64,000 nt of DNA, taken from the NCBI GenBank assembly GCA_964035795.1, contig OZ038321.1, positions 11,311,093 through 11,375,092 on the forward strand. Direction: 5' to 3'. The DNA is from Pterobdella sp. o SKG-2022. Its lineage: Eukaryota; Annelida; Clitellata; Hirudinida; Piscicolidae. The position numbers and the translations under genes are program-made. Each line of letters starts with the position of its first letter. Within the stretch, counting starts at the first letter, position 1. Positions 1 through 14,100 of the stretch are shown here, piece by piece. The notes under the pieces were generated by a model. That model was not told the origin of the DNA, searched no databases, and saw nothing but the letters and a program-made list of their open reading frames with translations.

Positions 1-972
1 GGTCTATTGGTATTTAAATTAGTTTTGCGGATTGTTAATTTGATTCTTTAAATAAATATTTAGAGAATTTTATATTTATAAAATGGTTCAATCAATTGGC
101 ATATTGGGTCAGAGATATTGAGGTTAAACATTGAATTTAGTTGATCTGATTAAATTTTAATGAACTGAAGTAAATATTGGCTTTTAGATTTTAACTCTAA
201 TTATTATATTGAACTTTTTCTATTTAAAGAAAAACTTTTACTAAAATAATTAATTTTATAAAGAAATTTAATTAAAGCTCCAATCACCGGAAGTCAAAAA
301 TGGATTCAGTTATAGCAGATTTTATTATATATATATTTATACACTATGCAAAGTTTTCAAGAGTTCTATATAATTGTAGCGTTAGATTATTTATGATAAT
401 ATTTCCATTTCATATAATTCTCAATGCACATACTTCATTCTCTGCTGAAGTTTTCGAAATCAGTACAAATGATATTACCAGTTTTTCGTTAGGTGTAATT
501 GAAATTTTTTTGTTTATTTGTACAAAACCGCTGGTGACACAAAGGTTGCAAAATTTCAATTAGAGATGTAGTATTCAAGCGCTTTGTGAGGTTAATCCTC
601 AAGCACTATTGACCATGCAACAACAGCAACGTGGTGGCAGGTGTTGCAAAATTGTGAACAAGTTTATAAGAACAATAAGTTTAAACTCACAACCATTATG
701 ACGTTTATCATCATTATTGTTCAGTACGGCTGATTGAACCATATTATTTAACGTCCAACTGTGTCGTCGGTTTTTAATCAAGTATCTTTACAATCATGCG
801 TAGTATATTCGTCTCAAACATGCATTCCACATGCCAAACCATTATGAGTGTTTCGGCAATGATTGATTGATGTTTCAGGAATCTTTGAATGTATAAAAAG
901 GTCGTCGTTTATGATTGCTAAATGAAAAGATAGCTAGATAGATAGATAGCAGATATATTTGGTACACAACAG
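1..972. other. Upstream/intronic AT-rich stretch, no exon recognised
   Basis: I see no coding exon, RNA gene or clear repeat here. The stretch ends in a splice acceptor (AG at 971-972) that opens the first visible deacetylase exon. It is therefore probably intron or 5' region of that gene, whose N-terminal half would lie in or upstream of this stretch. Confidence 0.4.
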
Positions 973-3900
973 GGTATGAAGATGGAGGATGACGTGATGA
1001 TATTGGAGGAAGAGGAGATCTGCAAGGAAGGCATCGATGACTTGCACGATGTTACACTCCTGCCACAACACTCTTTAGACTTTGATGTGCTTTCATCCTC
1101 CTCCAATCAATCTTCCCCCACCGGTCAGTTCCTGGTCTTTGTAGTTTTGTCTTTGAATGATAGCTTTAAAGTTTTTATTTTTTATCTCTTTCCTAATAGT
1201 ATCAATAATTTTTGAATAAAATTATTATTGAAATATATTTAATTTTCATTAATTATTTTTTTACACACTTATATTAAACACGATATATCAAATGAATAAG
1301 ATTTCTAAATAAAGCTTTTGAAAGCTAAATAAGCAATTGACAACAAATAAAAAAGTTGGTTACAACATGTTAAAATAATAATCAACTAAAAATATTTCTG
1401 AAAATGATGTAATCCAATTAAAAGAAATAAATGTTTATAGAACAGCAATGCAATCATTCCATTACAACCCTGGCAGGCATAGTATTTGACACGACGATGT
1501 TGAAACACGCATGCACATGCAACATGAAGAAGACACACCCCGAGAACCCTGACCGCCTCGTCGCCATTTTGTCCCTCTTTATTCAACAGAACCTCATCAG
1601 CAAGTGCAGGGTTTGTTTACAAGCTCACATTTCATTTGTACTTTCAACATTTTTATTATTTACAATATTTTTAAAAATTTAAGCATTGCACTTACCTTAA
1701 AATATTTTCATAGTAATTAAAAGGATTAAATAGAAGTTAAGTTATATTTGTGGTAGCTTCTCTCTACATCAAATTCAACATTTTTTTACAATAGTTTATA
1801 CTTTTATTTCTCAATAATCCTTGTTCCACATTTCATCTTATAATTATAAAATTTTTTGAAATTTTCAAAATCTATACTCTAAACTTACATGTTTTTTATA
1901 TTAAATTTTCAACATTTTTATATTAAACTTACAAAAATTTTGTATTAAATTTACAGCGTTTTTATAGAATTTACAGCTTTCGCAATACATAATGTGATTA
2001 TACCCAAATATCGATGACCAACCAAACTGCAAATGCTTATGATGATTTAACTTTTTACTCCTCCCTCACTTTTATGCCTTGTTTGTTTTATGGTTATTCA
2101 TAATATTGCTTCTTCAATAGTTTTCCAATCTTTAATTAAATATCAATAATGTTTATGGCTAACTTTTTATGACTGATTAATAATAGTTCAATTTTTATTG
2201 GAAATTCATTGAAACACTACAATACTTGTCGAGCGTTGTTTGTATCAACAGAGTTTGAATGAATTTTTAAGAGTTTATTCAATAATGATAATATTATAAT
2301 ATAATAAAAATATAATAATAATAATAATAAAAATAATAATAATGAGCTCATTGTTATTCGCCCATGATAGATGATAAAGCCTCGCAAAGCCATGTGTGAA
2401 GAGTTGCAGACGTGCCACAGTGAGACCTACGTCAACATATACGCCTGCAACTCAAGAAGCAGAAACTGCATACTAAATGGTTGTTCCTTGTTATATCAGT
2501 ATAGTCTTCCCTATTTCTTTGACTGTTATGTTGATGTAAGAAGTTACTTAATATATTTAAAAATTTTCAAAATGAACTGTACTTTTCAAAATGTCAGTAA
2601 TTATATAGATTTGATGAATGGAAGTACTGAAACACTGCATTGAAGTTTTCTTATAAGTAAACTCACAATATTTATTGGGTTGATATTGCAAGTTTACTTT
2701 AAGATAATCTTCGTACTTCCAATTAACCTTGGAACTTCCACCATTAAGTTAACCTTACTGAGATAAGGTCATGGATTAAATCGAAAAACTTGTATTTCTG
2801 TGGTTAAAATGACACAACAAACAAAACTATCGTATACATGTTTTAAACTACAGAATCATTTGAGTCTCGTCTGGTGAAAATGTCATGTGGGGGGCTGGGA
2901 GTTGACAGTGATACAGTGTGGAACAATGAGTACACATCCACTGCTGCCAGAATCGTATGTTACCATTGTTTAAGAAATAGTTCTTATGGAGATAAAATAT
3001 CTTTATGAATTGCCACTACAGGCGGCAGGTAGTGTGATAGAGCTATCACACAAGGTGGCCAAAAAAGAGGTTCGCAATGGGTTTGCATTGGTTCGACCTC
3101 CTGGCCACCATGCAGAAGACACCGTTGCCATGTGAGTCCACGTTTGAGATTGCCCATTTTAAAGTTTTAACTCATGCTCAGTTTAACGGTTATTGTGTTC
3201 CGCCGCTCATATGAGAGCAATGTAAAAATTGCAGGGGATTTTGTTACTTCAACTCGATGGGGGTGGCAGTGAAGCAGCTGCTCGACAAGACATCTATCTG
3301 CAAAATACTCATTCTCGACTGGGACGTCCACCACGGCAACTCTACACAACAAATATTCTACGCCGATCCAAGGGTCCTATTCATTTCTCTGCACCGCTAC
3401 GACGATGGCAACTTTTTTCCAGGCACGGGAGACCCTAGCGAATGTGGCATCTACCGTGGCATCGGGCACAATGTCAATATCAGCTTCTCCAATGCCTCCA
3501 TGAGTGATGCTGACTACCTCGCTGCTTTCAGGTTCCTTCGAGCTCATAACAATTCTCACGTTTACTGAATGGAGTTATGTTTTTCTTTTTAATTTTAAGT
3601 ATAAAAAATGGAAATATTTTCAAAATGTTTACGAACAGGAGCATAGTGATGCCATTAGCAATGGAGTTCCAGCCTGAAATAGTGATGGTGTCCGCAGGCT
3701 TTGATGCATCCTATGGACATCCCGCTCCCCTCGGTGGCTACTCCCTCTCTGCCGCATGTGAGTCTGCCTTTGTGTTGTTTTGAAGAAACTCTAGTGCCTG
3801 TTTTTTCATTATTGTTTGTGAAGAGTGTTTCAAAATGAGTTTGAAGAAATTTCTATATTTCAAATAAATTTTTTGTTCACTATCTTTGTATGAATCCATT

Positions 3901-4819
3901 ATTTTCATAACCCTTGTTGACTACAAAATTAAAATTGACTAAAGTATTATAAACAACATAAAAATATATCAAAATGTGTTATTTTTATCAAAGTATTATT
4001 CTTTTTTTGTCAAAGTATATTTATTTGGCAACCTCGATACACATAATAATTGAACCTCAGGCTTCGGATACATGACGAAGGAGTTGATGACGTTGTGCGA
4101 TGAAAGAGTGGTGCTAGTGCTGGAAGGGGGTTACGAGCTGGGTCCTCTGGCTCGATGTGCTTCCCAGTGCCTCAAGGCCCTGTTGCACCTTCCTGTGAGT
4201 TTTTGTACTTCTTCTTGTGGCTTGTGCACTCTCCATCTTTCAATCAGAAGCAAGAATAATATTTAGCAATGACTTCTCAATAATGTTTTTTGATGATGCC
4301 ATACTTTTTTCAAATTATAGATTTTTCAGAATAAATTTACAGATTTATTCTGGACGTGAATTCTGGATTATTTAAAAAACAAATGATGTATTGTGAGAGT
4401 TTCGTTATATTTTTATGCCATTAACCACAATAGTGTGTCTAGCCGTGTTATATTCTTAATAACTTTATACCTTTCCACGATACAAGCTGGAAGAAATCAG
4501 TTCAATAGAGATGAATAAGCGCCCATGCCAACAAGCTACTTACGCCATCAACACCACCATATCTTATCACGGTAGGCCTCTTCATTTTTCGCGTAAATTT
4601 GTTTATTTGTATGTGTTAAAGGTATTGGTGGCTGTAGGGTTGATTTATTAATGATTTTTTTGCTTAATCTAAGCGTATATCTTTTAAGATATTTCATAAG
4701 TTTCAATATTATCTGTTCGTTTTCATCACCGCACAGAATCATTTTGGCCTCAGCTACGACACCATTCAGGCAATATCGACATAAGCCATTCAGATTACCT
4801 GAGGCACATCTCAAGATAA
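973..4819 (+). CDS. HDAC4: Class IIa histone deacetylase (HDAC4/5/7/9-like), catalytic domain, 10 exons, 5' end missing
   Basis: A zinc-dependent lysine deacetylase of the class IIa family, expected to act in nuclear co-repressor complexes. Exons by splice consensus and phase: 973-1123, 1477-1610, 2371-2479, 2854-2954, 3022-3131, 3235-3531, 3639-3757, 4061-4194, 4487-4571, 4737-4819. They sum to 1323 nt, 440 codons plus TAA. Visible motifs are the class IIa structural zinc site (KHACTC, then THPE, and [12 protein letters not shown]), the catalytic [44 protein letters not shown] and LEGGYEL. The loop tyrosine is kept in EGGYEL, where vertebrate class IIa enzymes have histidine. The first visible exon is acidic and starts in phase 0 after an acceptor, so the N-terminal MEF2-binding half probably lies upstream. 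The class assignment is firm; the choice among HDAC4/5/7/9 is not meaningful in an invertebrate. Confidence 0.93.
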
Positions 4820-7725
4820 CTTTCCCTTCATGTTGTGTGTGCTTTTGTACCCTTCCATGTGATTATTATTCATATGTATAACGTTGTTATTCATACTATT
4901 ATTTTTTCTTATTGTTATGGGTTGTTTTGGTATAAGTTTAAATAGGTTTTGTGATATTTGGTTGTATACTTATATTACTATTGCTTTAAATATATGAGGA
5001 TTGTATCATAAGTTGGATTTGAGCAGTTTTTGTGGGTTTTTATAGTAATGTTTTGTGTATAGGCGTGTAAATTTCATTGTAAATGATTGTTCGTGTTGAT
5101 TTTTAAATTAGGTATTATTTAGGATATATACAGAAGCATGTTAAACTATTAGGTTAAATGCGTATTTAAAAAAATATTTTTGTCATATTTAATTACAGAT
5201 CAGTTTTTTTATATTTGATTATAGATAAATTTGATTCATCAAACTTTCTCAACCATATCTAAACTTGCCTACTACAGCTTGTTTTGTATTATCTCAATGA
5301 GAACTTTCCAAGTTTTCTATCAGTTTTATTCGCGTTTGAACTTTGATACATCCGTGTCTCCTATTGACCGTCATGTCGTTATCATTTTTTATTAGGATGA
5401 TTATGATGATGGTGATGAGGATTATGATTATTAGTATTATTATTATTATGAATATTATTATTAGAATGCCACTGCTATTCAAATATTACCCATATAAATA
5501 CGATATTTATCATTTTGTCACATCTTTCTTCAATTTCAGATTTTCATATCTCAAACTCGATCGATGTAGTGCAATCGTAGCAAGGAGAATGTGTGGAACA
5601 ATCTTAACGTTTGAGCCATCATTCATATACAAGTGTATTGTTTGAATACCACCAAGCTGTTTGTATATATTTTGTGCTTCGCTAAAAATCCCCAACCTTT
5701 ACTTTTTCTGAAGCCTTTCTGCACTTCACAGTTTTGATTCTTTTGAAACTATGTTGAGAGTTTTTATTTCTTTTGTATGCTCATCCAAATTAATAAGCTC
5801 TGCTACCTCATTACAGTTTTGTTTCGATGATTCAAGTTTTTATATCAGGTTTTAATATTATTTTTCCAATCGAAATTCTCATAATCGGTTTGTTTCTTGA
5901 GTGAAATCTTGTGTTGTCCATTAGGCATCTGTTCACTATCGACCTTACAATCTCTGACCATATTCCTAATGGTTGCTAGTGGTTCTTTATAAATTTTGTG
6001 TACAAGCATATATGGTTAGATACACTGTGTTGCACTATCATAAACTTTTACCGCAAGTGCATCTAGTTTTTTAACAAAAACATTAGCATTTCGTGTATGG
6101 TACATTCATAGAAAATCTTGCACGCAAAAAATAATAAGAGTCATGAGTAAATGTAGATCAAAAGTGGAAGATTTTTGGCGTTCTGGTGGTATGTTATATG
6201 TAATAGCTTGCATACTACCCATCATTACTATTAGTTTGATTATTAATGTATATAACAATAGCAGAGATAGACTTGAAATTGAACTTAAAGATATTAAAAT
6301 ATTTATTATACTAGTCTTTTCGACCTGTGCAACATTTTTTAGTCATAATTTATTCACTTGCATAACATTTGAGGTTTCCATTAAGATTTATAAGATTATT
6401 TGATCAAAATATTTTTATCTAAATTTATCAAAAATTCTTTATGTTATTTCAAGATATTAATTTATTTTTTGAATATTTAAATATAAGCAATTCTATAAGA
6501 AAATGAACCTGTTATTTTTAGTAGGGTTGGTCGTGCATTCTTCACCACACCAACTCATGTTTTTTGATGTATTCTCACTCATTACACCTAGTTATTATCA
6601 ATAATTAATACAAAATTGTTTTTGAAGTTGTTTAATGTATTGTATGGCGTTTCATCGACGGAAGCTCTATGAGACATTTATTTGACAACTGACATTTGGA
6701 ATAACTTCTAATGGATCTTAATTGTTTTACAAATGTGCAAATTGTTATACCGTAACTTTAATAGATCCAATTATGTTGTATGCGCACGTCCATGTGTATT
6801 TAATCATCCTTAACTTGTTTAGTTGTATTTAAAGGTAAAATACTATATTTAACTCATTATCCAATGAACTCCGCTAAAGACATTTTAGAAATATTGAAAC
6901 AATTTCAAATGTATTTTCTGACTTTATTTTTTTAATTTTGTTTTTATTAAAAGTGAACAAAATTTAAATTCGATTCGTATTTGGACTTAGGTAATTTTTT
7001 ACTCAGAATTTAGGACCTTCTTAGTTAAAAAACATTTTTTTTGTAATGCACAAAAGTAATTTATTCTAAGTAATTTGTAAGGTTACGTGACATCGTACGT
7101 TATTAACATATTTTTAGGTACTTCTAATTAGTATATCTTATGTGTTGTTTCATAAATAAGGGAAAGAATAGGCTGAGTTTGTATGTTGAAATCCGTTTTG
7201 AAATACAAACTCATTTTATTACATATTTTTAACCACTAACCTTTTTGAATTGATAGAAAACTATGTATATAAGGTAATCCATAAGTTTTAAGCTTGAAAT
7301 GTTTTGAGCATATTAGCATGAAACTTTGTTTTGTTGAAATCAAAATTCATTTTATCATTGAAGATGAATACAGTAATAAATAGAAGAGTCTTCTACATAG
7401 GTGTCTTACAGTGCTTATCCATTATGATTTTCCATCAACTGCATTTGGAGATAGTTTAAAAATTTAATTTTTGATAAATATGCATCAGTAACATTGGTGT
7501 AATGTGAAGTTATATAAGTTTAATTAAAGTAACCATGTTATACTTTATTCAATGTCTCAAGTAAAAGAATTTTGACAAATAAATATTCAAAACGAATCCA
7601 ATAACTAATTAAAATTTTGGTTAAAACTTTGGCACCAAACGTATTTTTTAAGCAGCACCAATTGTAGAAATAATTTTTTCAAAAAAATTATCAATTCAGT
7701 CTTTAACTCAAAGTCTTTGACTTAT
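4820..7725. other. Intergenic, AT-rich; 3' flank of HDAC and of the neuropeptide gene
   Basis: The two flanking genes converge here. There is a short ATT/ATG-rich simple-sequence patch near 5400-5475. An 86-codon open frame at 6143-6403 has a hydrophobic stretch but no recognisable domain, and I do not call it. No other structure was seen. Confidence 0.5.
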
Positions 7726-8145
7726 TCACATTTTGGCTGTTTTCATATCGACAATCGTCTTCACCAGCTTCTTTATCATGTTAAACTTCAACCTTTTTCC
7801 CATATCATTACTCAGCATCGAAAAGCGCTTACCCATGTCTGTCCTCAAAAAGCCATCATTACCTCGCAGGTTGAATTTTCTTTTAAGGTTCCATTGCCCA
7901 GTAGGGTTGTACACCATTCCAAGTACTGCCTTATCACTGTTCTCATCGTATTGACGTTTGCCCATGTCGTATCTTAAAAAGCGTTTTTCTTCGTTTTTAA
8001 GTAGTTCTCGCTTGATATCTAAAAGATCATCTTCATCTAACGAGGAGACATTGTTCGGCAGAGTTTCTGCCTTCATCAGCATCACCACTGCCAACAACAT
8101 AAAAAGAGGTAGCTTCCACATTGAGCCAACTTGTAGTTTGTCCAA
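7726..8145 (-). CDS. Neuropeptide precursor yielding DM-amide peptides
   Basis: A secreted prepropeptide of 139 codons in one exon. The N-terminus has a hydrophobic core (WKLPLFMLLAVVMLM) ending in a plausible signal-peptidase site at MKA/ET. The second Met (codon at 8119-8121) makes a tighter signal peptide than the first. The rest is cut by dibasic KR sites. Three segments end in Asp-Met-Gly-Lys-Arg: FLRYDMGKR, KFNLRGNDGFLRTDMGKR and FSMLSNDMGKR. By standard processing (prohormone convertase, carboxypeptidase, then PAM), these would give C-terminal Met-amides: FLRYDM-amide, a 14-15-residue peptide ending FLRTDM-amide, and FSMLSNDM-amide. A spacer starting QYDENSDK lies between the first two and lacks the amidation glycine. 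The tail after the last KR is basic (IKKLVKTIV). I do not recognise the family; the precursor architecture is what supports the call. Confidence 0.82.
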   Translation of the reverse strand: MDKLQVGSMWKLPLFMLLAVVMLMKAETLPNNVSSLDEDDLLDIKRELLKNEEKRFLRYDMGKRQYDENSDKAVLGMVYNPTGQWNLKRKFNLRGNDGFLRTDMGKRFSMLSNDMGKRLKFNMIKKLVKTIVDMKTAKM

Positions 8146-11100
8146 CCCAGAAGTTTTATTATCAGTCTGGTGGGTTCAATGAATGTGTTTTTATCAATTA
8201 TTAGTATGTCACTGTTATTTAGTGGTTTTGTAACATAGTAAATTGTTAAGTAGCAAAAAACTTAATGGTTTAAAAGTTTTGAACAAAATAAAAGGATATT
8301 AAAAATTTATAATGTAGTTTTGAAATGACCGTTCGAAGGTTCAAATACCAAAACAGCGAACTTCTGCCGATGAATATCTTCAAATATTTACAAACATGTT
8401 AGTTTGTTTTTATAGTTTTTAGGTTTCAAAAGCAAAATTCTAGGAATAAACGTTTTTCCCTAAAGGGAAATCTTAAGAAATGATGAATTTTGAAAAATCT
8501 GCTGCAATTTGTAATGCTATTTATATTTCGGTCACGTATTAATTATAAATAAAAAACACTAGAGTAATAATTTATTGAACATTAAGTCGAAAAAGTGATT
8601 AGAAGTAATTACTTGAGAAACACAACAACATACATCATTTCAAAGTTCTTATGATATTAATGTTCAAAAACTCCAAGTTACCAAGACTATTCTAAGGTAT
8701 TAAATGTGAAATTGTCTAAGACTTTGTTTTAAATTCAATTCATAAGTCAATAAGAAAGACTGATTTATATATCTGCAATGAAAGAAATATTGATAAACAC
8801 TCGCATAATTGTGTGCTATAATTAAAACTATATCATGCGATGCAACTTTTTTTATTGTCATAATTTTTTATTTATTTAAAAATTAAAGTGTAATTTATAA
8901 TTTTTCAATGGAATTATATTACTTTGAATTTTAACTTCAATGTCTTTTAAACATTTGAATAAACTATTCAATCAAATCATGAAAACGACAAAGCATAATT
9001 AAAAAGTTTTTCAACATTAAGTTTTTTTTTGCCTAACTATCCTTTAAAAATACCTGAAATTAATTTTTAAAAATATTCTGCTGAGATTAATTCAGAACAT
9101 TGAAGTTTATTCTTTTGAAGATCAAAACCGAAGAAAACCGAGGGTTTCCAGCATGGAAAGCATATTCACCGTTAAGTTCAAATTCTAACTACAGAATAAC
9201 CAGTTCACTCCAGTCTTTTGATTTTATTTGAGTAAGCCATTCATTAGTCATATTCAATGAATGTATTGGAGTATCATTTTGTCGAAAAATCAACCCTTTA
9301 TTGCAAATTGTCTGATACAACAAAAAAGAATAGCAAATCAGAAAACTTTTTGGATATTTCTACGATGCAAGATGAGCCAAGAAAATTTCATTTTCTTCAC
9401 GAAAGAGTCGCAAGTCATGACAGACCTACCACCGCAGAACTCAAAAAACTCTGATGCTTTCCAAAGGTCTAACCACTAGCATTGCTGCTTGCCTGGCTGT
9501 CTAGTATGGCGAGCGGCTCCACGGTAAAATTAGCCTCTTAATTGTGATTGGCTGTTTAATAAAAGTTTTAATTCTTAAAAATATTTCAATTCATAAAAAG
9601 TTTAAAGTCCAGCCATATTCATAAAAAGCATAGAAATAGAGAATTTGAGCTCAACTGTACGGTTTGAAAAAAAATTTTTCTTGCAAGTTCAGCCTCATGA
9701 GGCAGAAACATCAAAATTTTCAACCTCCTCTTCAACAACCTTTTTCTCACTAACTTCATTTTCAAAAAACTCATCTTCAAGAGACTTTTTTCGATACTTT
9801 TGTGCGTTTTGTGTTTAGTTGCAAAATTTTTACGGGCACGCGATTTAAGGGTTATCCTCCAAAATTTTTTACTGTGAAGACTTACCCTTTAGTATGAGTT
9901 ATTACTCATCCCTCCAAATAAATTCATAATATATAAGTTTTTATAATAATTTTATTTTTGTGTTGCTTTTTTTTGAAAAATTAAACGTTAGAAACATAAT
10001 GTTTTTAATAAATTTAATTGGATAACAAAGTTCTTTTGTATTATAATCATCTTAAGAAACATGAAAAACTCTCCTAGTTAATAAAATTTTTATTTTGTTT
10101 AAACATTTTTATATTTTTATTTAGTGAGCAAGTTTAACTATTTATTTAAAGAGTTGACTTGCTTTTCAAAATAAGCATCAATACACTGTTTCTCCTACAA
10201 GTCTTCTAACCAAATACCGATTCAATCTCTGTGAGACGGCTATTAATTTCTTTTATTGGTGTTATAATTGTTTAGAATTCTTAAAATAATTTGATAACAC
10301 AAATGAAAGATATAACGTTTTGAAATTTCAACTCGTATCTTCAGCTTTCTTTTTATTCGACCGATTTCAAATCCATGTGTACTTTTTTTTTGATTTTTTG
10401 AAGAATGAAATTATTTCTTCATCAATAATTTTTTTATCATTTTGTTCGAATAAAAGAAACTCAGAAAACATGCGTGTGTGGGAATTTTTTAAAAAGTTCC
10501 AAAATTTCGCTAACTAAATGTTTAAAAGTAAATTTTCAAAATTGAGTAGCAAAAATTAAAAATATGAACTAAAAAGAAACTAAAAAATGTTTGCAATATA
10601 TAATTTTTTGTCATTTTATATTTGAACTTTTTTTCTATTTTTTTTCAGTTTGCAATAGCATTAATAATGAATATAATCATTTGAGGCCGAAGTTGAAATA
10701 CTTAAGTAGTTTTTCATTATAACCAACAATTTTTTGATTTTAATGACGATTAAGTTATTGTCTCACTTAAATTAAATCTAGTTGGCCGAGGTTTTTTTAT
10801 CAATTAATACAACTCGCCTGAAACCATTACACTCATATATATATATATATATATATATATTTGAAAATTAAAAATTTTTTATTAAGCATATTTTTGAAAC
10901 GAGAAACATAAAGGAAAAACACATTCTCATGATATAACGAAAGTTGTAAGACTTAACACAAAAAATTTTTTGCTCTGAAATTAATGATAAAATACTAGAT
11001 GAAAATTTAATATTTAAAATATAACTCAAATAAAAAGAACTAAATGAATTTCTGTGAACTTTCTAAAACATTAGAATAATATTGGAGTATTATTATTTAT

Positions 11101-14100
11101 AGTTTCCAAATTCTTTGAAACTTTTTGACATTAATTCATCAATATTTATATTTCCTAATGTATTACTTGAAGTAATTACATTTTTTCAACAATTTTTTTA
11201 TTTATATTGAATGTAAAATTCCAAAATTCATAGATTTAAAAATTTTCTAATTTTGTTTAATCAAAAACTTTTGAAAAGATTTATATTTCATTAAGATTTT
11301 ATGTTTCTACTTTAATGCACCCAAGATTACATTATTGTAAATGCATTCATCCTGATGACACACACCAAAAACACCTAAACGAGGAAAAAACTTGTTTTAT
11401 TTGTATAACAATCTTTGTCTTACAACTTCCTTGAATAATTTGCTTTGACATTGGAAAACTTTGACTAAAAGAACCTTTTATTCTCTTAAAACAACTCCAT
11501 TAGAGTCCTTGCTATCTCAAGTTTAAACATGAAAATATATATTTTTGAAAAACTTATTTGTATAATGAATGAAAATTTATATTGTTGCAAAATGTTGTTT
11601 TTGAGGGCCTTGTGGCATTGCTGTTTTGTGAGTTATGAAAAGATATCAGCATATCTTGGAGTGTTTGTGCGTGGTCAATGCGAGTTTATAAGAATTTAAT
11701 AAGACCGCATAAGTAATACAAGAGTATGATGAAAACATATCATAAATTATATTCAAGAACCAAGGTTTTTATTTAGAAAAAAACTATGAGGATAACTCCA
11801 AAAGTATAAAAATTTTTTATGAAAGTTATAGGTTTTTTGTTGTTTTTTAATGCAAGGTATGAACAGAATTTTATTTTAATGGATAGAAATAAATAAAAAA
11901 TGGCCAAAAAGTGTGAAGAAATAATTTTCCAATTTGAAGTAATTGAATTTATCTCTTTCAATAGTTCGAAAAATTATTTATTAAATTCAAGTCTTTTTAT
12001 TGACAAAAAGTAATGTTAACATTTCAGATGTATTTTTTGATTTGAAAAAACTTGCGGATTTTTTAATGCAGTTGATCAACAACTTGTTAAACATATAAGC
12101 AACACCCTTCGACCATTTACATCGAGTTTAATTAAGGTGCTGATTTCGAGTTTAATTAATGTATTAATTTTGAGTTAATGTATTAGATTTAAATTTAATA
12201 GATTTATCAATTTCAAGTTTAGCTAATATAGTAATTTTAAAAATATTTCATCTGTATAATTTCATATAATTTAGAATATTAACATTGTTTTTAGTCACAA
12301 TAACTTAAGGAGATCGCAAGCGAAAAAAAGCTACACGAGACGATTCGTGAATATTTTGTTTGTGTGTTGATCACTCAATAATATTTTATAGGAAAGCTAT
12401 GTACTGCACAGTATGAATTCTCAAACTTTCTTATTTTTTACGGATCTCACTGGTGGTGCTTTGGTATAGAACAACTTTATCGTTGATGTCTTCATCAAGA
12501 AAATAAATTTTATTCAATAATTCTTTTAAATATTTGAGAGTGTTTTGCATTGATGCTTTGAAGCAAATGAAAATATTAGATACATCAGTTTGCATTGAAA
12601 ATTCCTGAAAACTGCGAATGATATCTAAGCGTAATGATTAAATATGCTTAATGATTAAATGAATACATGCGGATAAAAACTATATTTCAAAAATTTTTCT
12701 CTTCAACTTTTATCATTTTTATCGTTTTTATTTCCAAGTTATCATTTTTTCAGAATATAAAATAATGTTTTATTTGCCATATTATCGTACATTATGTTGA
12801 ATAATAACTATAAGGTTATATATTAAATAAATAAACATCATCTGGTTTAGTAAAATTATACGTTTAATTTCATGATTTATGCTATAAATACATAGTATTT
12901 TATGTTTTATTATCTATAATGATGTAAGGAAGCAACAAAAGTCATCAACACCTCCCATTCAAAACAAATTTTCTATAACTCTTTATCATGGGCCAAAAAA
13001 TATCTTCAGCAGAAATTTGATGAAGTAATGCATGAGTTTATTTAAAGCGCTTTAAAATACATGCTGTTTTTCTATTTAAACTTTTGACAGTTATAATTTT
13101 TAAAATTTGAAATGCCAAAATTTTATTTTAAATTGATTTTCAAATTAACTTTTAATTTTTTAATGTGCACTTGAATACTTTTCACCATTATAAGGCAAAT
13201 ACTTGACATTTAAATAATTTTTAATGAGCTTATTTTTGAAAAGTTAATGAAGCTAAAAGTAAGTTACTCTCTGCGTATGTGTAATGTGAGGACCCATGAT
13301 ATGAGAAGAAGTGATAAAATGAGCGTTGAAATAAAAATAATTTTTATGAAATTCAAAATTATAGCCCTAAATACAATGGTAAGTTTTGATTTCTTCTCAT
13401 CTGATACGTACTTTAAGCATCACCACTTGAAGATAAATCTAGTTTAATTTATTGGTTATATATACAGTTTAGAATAACATTATTCAATATTCCTAACATT
13501 CTACATTACCATGAATTTGAGATATATTGTTTAAGGTAAAAAATAACTTTCGAAAAAAATTGCCTCACACATATCATGTTGCTTTTGGAATAATTATCAC
13601 ATATGTTGAATAATATTAATTCAAAAATTAAGCCCGATGAAGTGAAGAGCTGAAAAGAATGTTACTGATGAATCAATAAAATTTTTTTCAAAAAGATTCC
13701 TTGACTTTTCACTGTCAATCAAAACTCTATTGCTTCTTCTTTATAAAATTAGAAAAAAAATCTCTGAATTTTATTAAACCCATTGAATTTAATCGCAATA
13801 GTCTACTGAAACCATGATTCTTTTTGAACCATTTATTCCACCAAAAGCTTTTAAACTTTCAAAGCTAATTCAAATAAATTATACCAACTTCTAATTTCAT
13901 TTAAAAGTTGTGGTAGATTTAAATACATTATAGAATATATTCTCGTTTGAGTGACCAAACTTAAATTGATTCACCCGCTTTATCTAAATGATGTGTTTGA
14001 GAAAGGTGATGTTTTTGAGGGAAGATTTTTGAAGCTTGATAGGATTTAAAATAATTTTTCAGTTCTAAGAAATTTTATTTCAATTTTGATTTAATACTTT

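Noticed and set aside
6143..6403. 86-codon plus-strand frame with a hydrophobic segment
   Set aside because: No signal-peptide logic, no homology I recognise, and AT-rich codons typical of chance frames here.
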